Source: Actinomycetota bacterium (GTDB taxonomy: Bacteria > Actinomycetota > Thermoleophilia > Solirubrobacterales > Solirubrobacteraceae). From it: a stretch of 19,498 bases of DNA. Under the pieces are notes generated by a model. It did no database searches, was not told the DNA's origin, and saw only the letters and a program-made list of their open reading frames with translations. The stretch is from assembly GCA_005788585.1 (NCBI GenBank), contig SYBY01000240.1:1-19498 (forward strand). Reading direction: 5' to 3'. The translations under genes were made by a program, and so were the position numbers. Each line of letters starts with the position of its first letter. Positions within the stretch are counted from its first letter, which is position 1. Positions 14,575 through 19,498 of this stretch are shown in pieces.

Positions 14575-17500
14575 CCTCGCGCAGCAGCCGCTGCGCCTGG
14601 CACACCCGCACGCCGTCGTCGGGCTTCGGTGCCGTCCCGCAGCCGTCGACGTCGCGGCGCATGAGCCGGAGCTTCAGCGCGGCGAGCCGTTCGCCCGCCG
14701 GAGGCCGTCCGCGGAGCGCCGCTTCGTAGAGCCGCAGCTCCACGCCGATCGCGACCCGCGCACCGATCCGGAATACGCGCTCGGCCGGGTCCTGCGCCTC
14801 GGCGTCGTCGAGGAACGCGAGCACGGCGCGGAACGTGTCCGGGTCGGTCGCGTCGCCGCGGCCGTCGCCGTCGCTGTCGGCCCGGTCCCCGCGGGTTCCG
14901 GTGGCCGGCTCCAGCGCGTCACGCAGGCCGTCATCGTCGGTGTCGGCCGTGCGCGGGTCGGTCTCGCCGGGGTCGACCGTGCCGTCGAGGTTCGTGTCCT
15001 CGTCGCCGTCGCGCAGCCCGTCGCCGTCGGTGTCCGGGTTCGTCGGGTTCGTCGGCGGCACGCTGCGCACCTCGACACCGTCGGTCAGCCCGTCCCCGTC
15101 GGTGTCCGCCCTGGCCGGATCGGTCCCGGCGCTCGCCTCCTCGAGGACGCTGAGCCCGTCGCCGTCGGCATCCGGGTTCACCGCCGCGATGCGCACCGGG
15201 ATCGTGGCGACCGCGGTCCGTCCGTCGTCGTCGGTCACGCGCACCGCGGCGGTGCCGGTGAACGCGGCCGGGTACACGTGCGCGATGGACGGGACGGCCC
15301 CGCTGGACTCGTAGGTCCCGTCACCGTCGGCGTCCCACTCGTACCGTTCGATCTCCCCGTCGGGGTCGTACGACGACGATGCGTCGAGCGTCACCGGCTC
15401 GCCGGCGAAGCCCTCCAGCGGCGCGGGCGGCTCGCCGAGCACGGCGACCGGCCGCTTCGTGATCTCGCCGACCGCGTCGGAGATCGTCTGCGCGACCTCC
15501 GCCGCGTCCTCCGCGGAGAACACCTGCCCGCCGGTCCCGTCGGCCAGCGTCTGGAACGCCGCCAGCGCGTCGGTGTCCCCGCCCACGAGCACGGGGTAGA
15601 TCTCGGCCGGGTCGACCGCGAGCGCCGCGGCGATCACCTGCGACGCCGTGTAGCCCGTGAACGGCTCGGGGTCGTGCGGCGGCGCGTCGCCTAGGAGGAT
15701 CACGGCCTTCTTGGCCCCGTCGCGCCACGGCAGGCGGATCGCCTCCATCAGCCCGGAGTGCACCGACTCGGGCCAGTCGTTGCCCCCGCTGACCTCGACG
15801 GCGTCCAGTGCACGCTCGAAGTCCCCGGCGTCGCGGCTGAACGGCTGGTCCAGGCGTGACGGGAAGTCCGACGGATCGCCGAACGGGTCGAACGGGTGGT
15901 CCTTGTAGGTGACGAGCGCGATGCGGTAGTCGGCGCCCGTCACCGACACGTCGGTGACGATGCTGCGCGCCGCCTCACGCACCGCGTCGATGTCGTCCCA
16001 CATCGATCCGGTCGTGTCGATGGCGAAGACGAGGTCGAGCGCGGCGGCCCCGCCCGTCTCCCCGGACACGACGTAGAACGGGCTGCTGAACGACCCGTAC
16101 CGGTAGCGCTCGCCCTCGTAGAAGCGGGCGTCGTCGGCGAACACCAGGTCCCAGAGGGCTTCGGTGCGGATGAACGCCCGGCCCTCGATCTCGTCGGGGA
16201 TCTCGATGTCGAGCACCACTTCCCCGGCGGCGCGCTCGGCGGACGTGACCTCGTGCTCGATCCGCTGGACGTCCAGCGCGCACGGGTCGTTGTCCTCGTC
16301 GCCGGGATGCGACCGGTCGCAGTCGCGCGGGCCGACCGCGACGACGATCTTCTCCGGGGCGCCGCTGACGATGTCGGTGTCGACGTCGTCACCCGGGCGG
16401 ACCTTGCCGTCCTCCGTGGGCGCGGCGACCCGCCCGGCGCGCCAGTCGACCTTCAGCTCGACCGATCCGTCGGGGGACACGACGGTCGAGCCCGGGCCGC
16501 GCCCGTCGATCGTCGGCAGGGCGGTGGCGCCGAGCGACGCGACCGTCTCGCCCCGGAGCATCGCCACGCGGGCGGGGTCGTCGGGGTCGTCCGCGCGGGA
16601 GACGCTGCGCTCACGCGTGCGCGCGTCGGTCCGCCCGGCGAGCCCGATCAGGCCCTCGTTGCCCCACGTCTGGCGCAGCCATTCGTCGCTGAGGCAGGGG
16701 ATGCTGACCGGCCCGACGCTGACGCAGTCGTCGTCGAGGATGGCCTCGTGCTGGTTGGGGCTGGCGGTGTGCGCGTCGCTGCCGCCGACCATCGCGAGCC
16801 GGCCGCCGCGCGCGAGCACGCCGTCGACCTTGCGCAGCGCGAACTTCGACGGCATGTGCCGCTCGTTGATGATCTCGACGGCCTTCACCGTGGACTGCCG
16901 CTGCAGCACGCCCGTGGAGCAGTCACTGGCGTTCTCGCGCCGGTCGCCGTTCTTCCAGCAGAACCAGCGGCTGCCCCCGTCGGGGTTGTCCGGATGGTTG
17001 ATCGCGCCCCAGCCGCCTGCGCTGCGGACCTCGTTGAGATAGGTCGGCTCGTCGCACTCGAACAGCGAGTCGGCGTGAAACGCGCGGGTGAAGTACAGGC
17101 CGAAGTGCCCGGCCTGCGGCGTCGGGCACTCGTCGATGTCAATCTGGTCGGGGAGCTTGTCGTTGGGGATCGTCACCTGCGCGGCGGTGCCGACCTCCTG
17201 GCCGATCAGCGGCCGCGTGGACTGAGAGTGCGAGCCGTTGGCCTCGTCGCGGAGGTGACCCCACTGCCTGGCGCCCTTCTCCTCGTCGTAGCCGGGGAAG
17301 GGGACGGTCTTGCACGGCCAGCCCAGCGGCGGCGCGCAGAAGGTGCGGTCGCGCTCGGGGTCGACGCCGAGCCACGGCCCGTGCTCGGTGAGGATGAGCC
17401 AGTCGAGGTTCGCGTCGTCGGCGCGATCGAGGACGTGGCCGGTGACGCGCTCGGCGCACTCGGCTTCGCTGAGGCCCTCGCAGCGGGGGTGACCCTGCAG

Positions 17501-17641
17501 TCCGCTGTCGCCAGAGGCGTGGACGTGCACGTCACCGGGAGTCCATTCCGAGAGGTCGGTCGCCGCCTGGGCGGGACCTGCGCACGCCAGCGTGGCGAGC
17601 GCGGTGAGGAGCGCGGAGCGCCCGGGGGACAGTCTCGGCAT
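14543..17641 (-). CDS. Large secreted PHP-VWA-PKD-TSP3 multidomain protein
   Basis: The product has 1032 residues. Residues 1-26 are a signal peptide (CAGPAQA before ATDL). Residues about 34-300 form a PHP-type metal-dependent phosphoesterase-like domain with its metal-binding residues in order: H39 and H41 (GDVHVHAS), E86-H87 (LTEHGPW), E149 (GQEVG), H216 (INHPD), D289 and H291 (GGSDAHT). About 380-525 looks like a beta-rich linker domain. A von Willebrand A domain spans about 535-725, with MIDAS residues D542, T544 and S546 (AIDTTGSM) and LLGDAPPHD at 649-657. A PKD domain is at about 731-818, thrombospondin type 3 calcium repeats at 824-935, then a helical tail with a Cys pair. There is no sortase motif or C-terminal membrane helix. 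A calcium-bound, secreted phosphoesterase or adhesin is plausible but inferred. Confidence 0.88.
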   Translation of the reverse strand: MPRLSPGRSALLTALATLACAGPAQAATDLSEWTPGDVHVHASGDSGLQGHPRCEGLSEAECAERVTGHVLDRADDANLDWLILTEHGPWLGVDPERDRTFCAPPLGWPCKTVPFPGYDEEKGARQWGHLRDEANGSHSQSTRPLIGQEVGTAAQVTIPNDKLPDQIDIDECPTPQAGHFGLYFTRAFHADSLFECDEPTYLNEVRSAGGWGAINHPDNPDGGSRWFCWKNGDRRENASDCSTGVLQRQSTVKAVEIINERHMPSKFALRKVDGVLARGGRLAMVGGSDAHTASPNQHEAILDDDCVSVGPVSIPCLSDEWLRQTWGNEGLIGLAGRTDARTRERSVSRADDPDDPARVAMLRGETVASLGATALPTIDGRGPGSTVVSPDGSVELKVDWRAGRVAAPTEDGKVRPGDDVDTDIVSGAPEKIVVAVGPRDCDRSHPGDEDNDPCALDVQRIEHEVTSAERAAGEVVLDIEIPDEIEGRAFIRTEALWDLVFADDARFYEGERYRYGSFSSPFYVVSGETGGAAALDLVFAIDTTGSMWDDIDAVREAARSIVTDVSVTGADYRIALVTYKDHPFDPFGDPSDFPSRLDQPFSRDAGDFERALDAVEVSGGNDWPESVHSGLMEAIRLPWRDGAKKAVILLGDAPPHDPEPFTGYTASQVIAAALAVDPAEIYPVLVGGDTDALAAFQTLADGTGGQVFSAEDAAEVAQTISDAVGEITKRPVAVLGEPPAPLEGFAGEPVTLDASSSYDPDGEIERYEWDADGDGTYESSGAVPSIAHVYPAAFTGTAAVRVTDDDGRTAVATIPVRIAAVNPDADGDGLSVLEEASAGTDPARADTDGDGLTDGVEVRSVPPTNPTNPDTDGDGLRDGDEDTNLDGTVDPGETDPRTADTDDDGLRDALEPATGTRGDRADSDGDGRGDATDPDTFRAVLAFLDDAEAQDPAERVFRIGARVAIGVELRLYEAALRGRPPAGERLAALKLRLMRRDVDGCGTAPKPDDGVRVCQAQRLLREVIDAALVKLD
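14837..15172 (-). repeat. Thrombospondin type 3-like calcium-binding repeats in the PHP-VWA protein
   Basis: About five Asp-rich repeats ([47 protein letters not shown]), some interleaved with NP- or TDP-type spacers, occupy residues 824-935. DxDxDG loops bind calcium and stiffen the region between the PKD domain and the C-terminal tail. Confidence 0.8.
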
Positions 17642-17647
17642 GGCGAG

Positions 17648-17653
17648 ACCCTA
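17648..17653 (-). promoter_or_regulatory. Candidate -10 box (TAGGGT) for the PHP-VWA gene
   Basis: The minus-strand TAGGGT lies six bases before the ATG at 17641, the same box and spacing as the epimerase operon. It lies in the 49-base gap after the rhodanese gene, so the large gene can be transcribed independently. Confidence 0.5.
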
Positions 17654-17690
17654 CGCCGATGTGAGCGGCTGTGTGCCACTTTCACGGCGC

Positions 17691-18500
17691 TCAGGTGGCG
17701 TCGGTGGCCACCGGGAGATCGGCCCGGTTGCTCCACTGCGAGAACGAACCGGCGTAGAGCGCGGCGCGGTAGCCCGCGATCTCCAGCGCGGCAATCTCGT
17801 GCGCCGCGGTGACCCCCGACCCGCAGTAGACCCCGGCGCGCTCGCCGACACCGAGTTCGGTGAACCGCCGGCGCAGCTCTTCGGCCGGGAGGAACCGACC
17901 CTCGGCATCGAGGTTCTCGGTCGTCGGTGCGCTGACCGCCCCGGGGATGTGCCCGGCCCGGGGGTCGATGGGCTCGACGCTTCCGCGGAAGCGCTCGGCC
18001 GCCCGCGCGTCGAGCAGCGTGGCGTCGCGGGCGAACGTGGCGACGTCGTCGAGCTCGAGCCTGGGCATCAGGCCCGGCCGCAGCGTGATGTCCCCGGGCG
18101 GCGGGTGTTCGTCGCCGGTCGCATGTTCGCCCCGCCACGCTGCGAGCCCGCCGTCGAGCAGTCGCACATCGCTGACGCCGCCCCAGCGCAGCAGCCACCA
18201 CGCACGCGCGGCGCTGAGGTTGCCGGTGTCGTCGTACGCCACGACGGGCCGGCCGTCGCTGACGCCCCACCGCCGCGCAGCCGCCTGCAGGTCGGCTGGG
18301 TCGGGGAGCGGGTGGCGCCCCTCCGCGGCGCTGGGCGGTGCCGCCAGTTCGGTGTCGAGGTCGACGAACACCGCGCCGGGAATGTGGCCGGCGCGGTACG
18401 CGTCGATCCCCGGCGGACCGCCGAGCGCCCACCGGACATCGAGCAGGGTGACGTCGGGCAGGCGCGCCTGCAGCTCCTCGGCGGTGATCAGGACCGGCAC
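17691..18500 (-). CDS. Tandem-rhodanese sulfurtransferase (thiosulfate/3-mercaptopyruvate type)
   Basis: The product has 269 residues from GTG at 18500. The first rhodanese domain (about 5-125) is non-catalytic: its active-site position reads VVAYDDTGNLSAARAWW, without Cys, as is normal for the family. The second domain (about 145-265) has the active-site loop VYCGSGVTAAHE with C226, the persulfide-carrying cysteine; the CGSGVTA loop resembles the mercaptopyruvate sulfurtransferase type. The enzyme moves sulfane sulfur to thiols or cyanide in the cytoplasm. Thiosulfate versus mercaptopyruvate cannot be decided by eye. The start is set by TAGGCT seven bases upstream. An in-frame extension to 18590 would overlap the azoreductase and is rejected. 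Confidence 0.9.
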   Translation of the reverse strand: MPVLITAEELQARLPDVTLLDVRWALGGPPGIDAYRAGHIPGAVFVDLDTELAAPPSAAEGRHPLPDPADLQAAARRWGVSDGRPVVAYDDTGNLSAARAWWLLRWGGVSDVRLLDGGLAAWRGEHATGDEHPPPGDITLRPGLMPRLELDDVATFARDATLLDARAAERFRGSVEPIDPRAGHIPGAVSAPTTENLDAEGRFLPAEELRRRFTELGVGERAGVYCGSGVTAAHEIAALEIAGYRAALYAGSFSQWSNRADLPVATDAT

Positions 18501-18507
18501 ATCGCGG

Positions 18508-18513
18508 AGCCTA
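18508..18513 (-). promoter_or_regulatory. Candidate -10 box (TAGGCT) of the rhodanese gene, overlapping the azoreductase stop
   Basis: The minus-strand TAGGCT lies seven bases before the GTG at 18500. Its first three bases are the TAG stop codon of the upstream azoreductase gene, so the promoter is embedded in the end of that gene. Confidence 0.5.
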
Positions 18514-19164
18514 CGACTGCCCGGCCCCGACGGTGGCGAACCGCTCGTCGATCGCGGCGATCGCGGCGGCGAAGCTCGCGTCCTCGGCATCGCCCAGGTC
18601 GAACGGCGCCATCGCCGGGCTCTCCCGCGCCAGCGTGAGCTCGGCGGTGTAGACCTCGACGTCGGTCAGCCCCAGCTGCTCGAACGCGTGGGCCAGCCAC
18701 GGCGTGCGGTGGTCCCAGCCCTCCTTCGGGGCGCCCGGCCCGTAGCCGCCGCCGTTGGCGAGCGTCAGCACGAGCCGCTTGTCGCCCAGCGTGCCGCCGT
18801 CGGGCCCGAGCGTCACGCCCGGGACGACGAGGTGGTCGAACCACGTCTTCACGGTCGACGGCGGGCCGAAGTTGTAGAGGCCCGAGCCCAGCAGGATCGT
18901 GTCGGCCGCGAGGACCTCGCCGACCAGTTCGTCGGTGAGCGCCCGCGCCTCGCGCTGCTCGGGCGTGCGGTCCTCGGGCGCCAGCACGTTCGCGGTGAAC
19001 GAGGTGAGGTCGAGATGGGGGATCGGGTCCGCGGCGAGGTCGCGGTACGTGACGGTTGCGCCGGGGTTCGCCGCCCGCCAGCGCTCGGCGTAGTGCGCGG
19101 AGAGCTTGCGGCTGCGCGAGCCGTCGGTGCGCATGGAGGAGTCGAGATGCAGTAGATGTGCCAT
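18511..19164 (-). CDS. azoR: FMN-dependent NAD(P)H azoreductase/quinone reductase (AzoR family)
   Basis: The product has 217 residues with a flavodoxin-like fold. LLHLDSSMRTDGSRSR at the N-terminus is the FMN-phosphate loop, and LYNFGPPSTVKTWFDHLVVPGVT is the family block that binds FMN and nicotinamide. LTLANGGGYGPG is the third conserved loop. Such enzymes reduce quinones and azo compounds with two electrons in the cytoplasm, protecting against electrophiles. The gene is divergent from a MarR regulator across a 69-base region with candidate operators, the usual layout of a quinone- or redox-responsive unit. TATACC lies eight bases before the ATG. Rhodanese follows after a 10-base gap. Confidence 0.9.
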   Translation of the reverse strand: MAHLLHLDSSMRTDGSRSRKLSAHYAERWRAANPGATVTYRDLAADPIPHLDLTSFTANVLAPEDRTPEQREARALTDELVGEVLAADTILLGSGLYNFGPPSTVKTWFDHLVVPGVTLGPDGGTLGDKRLVLTLANGGGYGPGAPKEGWDHRTPWLAHAFEQLGLTDVEVYTAELTLARESPAMAPFDLGDAEDASFAAAIAAIDERFATVGAGQS

Positions 19165-19205
19165 AGATCATTGGTATAGCACAAAGCATTGGCGCACAGG
19201 CAATG
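19157..19205. promoter_or_regulatory. Candidate operator region and azoR promoter between azoR and marR
   Basis: An inverted repeat CATTG (19187-19191) and CAATG (19201-19205) has a 9-base centre, and a further CATTG lies 18 bases to the left (19169-19173). A second near-palindrome, TGTGCCAT (19157-19164) with ATAGCACA (19176-19183), covers the azoR start and its TATACC box (19173-19178 on the minus strand). The region is AT-richer than its flanks. MarR binding here is inferred. Confidence 0.5.
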
Positions 19206-19221
19206 GTCGTGGCGGCGCAGC

Positions 19222-19227
19222 TATCAT
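19222..19227 (+). promoter_or_regulatory. Candidate -10 box (TATCAT) for the second marR gene
   Basis: TATCAT lies six bases before the ATG at 19234 with no Shine-Dalgarno, suggesting leaderless transcription divergent from azoR. Confidence 0.5.
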
Positions 19228-19233
19228 CGTGGG

Positions 19234-19498
19234 ATGGCGACCAAGCCCGACACCCACCACTCGCTTGGTCTCATCGCGCACCTGGCCCGCGTGACGCACC
19301 GCGAGGCGGAGGCGCTGGAGAACGAACGGGGTCTGCGGCCCCGCCACTACGTGGTGCTGACGCTGCTGCGCGACCACGGGGCGTCGACCCAGAAGGGCGT
19401 CGCGGAGGCGCTGCGGCTGGACCCGACGAACCTCGTCGGCGCGCTGAACGACCTCGAGGCGCAGGGCCTGGTCACGCGCCGTCGCGACCCCGAGGACC
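19234..19498 (+). CDS. MarR-family transcriptional regulator, N-terminal part (runs off the window)
   Basis: The first 88 residues are visible and the gene continues past the end. They include the N-terminal dimer helix (HHSLGLIAHLARVTHREAEAL), the GLRPRHYVVLTLLRDHG stretch typical of MarR, and the HTH with recognition helix (TQKGVAEALRLDPTNLVGAL, then NDLEAQGLVTRRRDPED, the beginning of the wing). Divergent placement from azoR suggests it represses that gene and itself in response to quinones or another electrophile. It resembles the other MarR protein in the window only in family features. Confidence 0.9.
   Translation, partial: MATKPDTHHSLGLIAHLARVTHREAEALENERGLRPRHYVVLTLLRDHGASTQKGVAEALRLDPTNLVGALNDLEAQGLVTRRRDPED

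Noticed and set aside
14837..15172. Repetitive stretch considered as a possible CRISPR or DNA-level repeat array
   Set aside because: The periodicity comes from DxDxDG codons of thrombospondin type 3 repeats; there are no identical repeats with unique spacers.
15896..17812. A 638-codon plus-strand open frame
   Set aside because: It lies antisense to the PHP-VWA gene, whose domains are unmistakable, and shows no motif of its own.

Overview
The window is about 19.5 kb of very GC-rich DNA (third codon positions almost all G or C). Genes are tightly packed and overlapping, with frequent GTG/TTG starts and secreted proteins with Ala-rich signal peptides. This suggests a free-living aerobic high-GC actinobacterium. 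The gene repertoire (CtaG, secreted clan-A glycosidase-like protein, sulfite-oxidase-like pair, many MarR regulators) fits Thermoleophilia/Solirubrobacterales, but that placement is an inference. No tRNA, rRNA, CRISPR, insertion sequence or phage gene was seen.

Layout. (1) 1-2622: the end of an aldehyde dehydrogenase overlapped by an EamA/DMT transporter, then, convergent and overlapping its tail, an orphan asparagine-synthase-like protein. (2) 2709-5559, plus strand: CtaG-like oxidase assembly protein, secreted glycoside-hydrolase-like protein, SixA phosphohistidine phosphatase. (3) 5522-9516, minus strand: secreted alpha/beta hydrolase, preceded by a tightly overlapping set of aldose 1-epimerase, sulfite-oxidase-like molybdoenzyme and FAD/NAD(P) reductase. 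(4) 9616-11544, minus strand: a protein with two degenerate GGDEF domains and a VapB/VapC-type toxin-antitoxin pair with a clear palindrome at its start. (5) 11608-13687, plus strand: MarR regulator and a 14-TM drug exporter with a perfect palindrome in the exporter promoter, followed by a terminator. (6) 13792-17653: secreted M14 carboxypeptidase convergent with a 1032-residue secreted PHP-VWA-PKD-TSP3 protein. (7) 17691-19498: rhodanese and azoreductase on the minus strand, divergent from a second MarR regulator that runs off the window.

How the genes work together. Two MarR modules are evident: MarR with an EmrB/QacA exporter, and MarR divergent from an FMN azoreductase. Both look like detoxification or xenobiotic-response units with candidate operators. 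The molybdoenzyme and reductase look like an electron-transfer pair. The toxin-antitoxin pair looks autoregulated. Across the window, most first genes carry a TANNNT-like -10 box 6-8 bases before the start codon, pointing to widespread leaderless transcription. The most unusual protein is the PHP-VWA fusion; the most unusual gene-level observations are two genes without a normal start codon (EamA, aldose epimerase) and three convergent pairs whose coding ends overlap.
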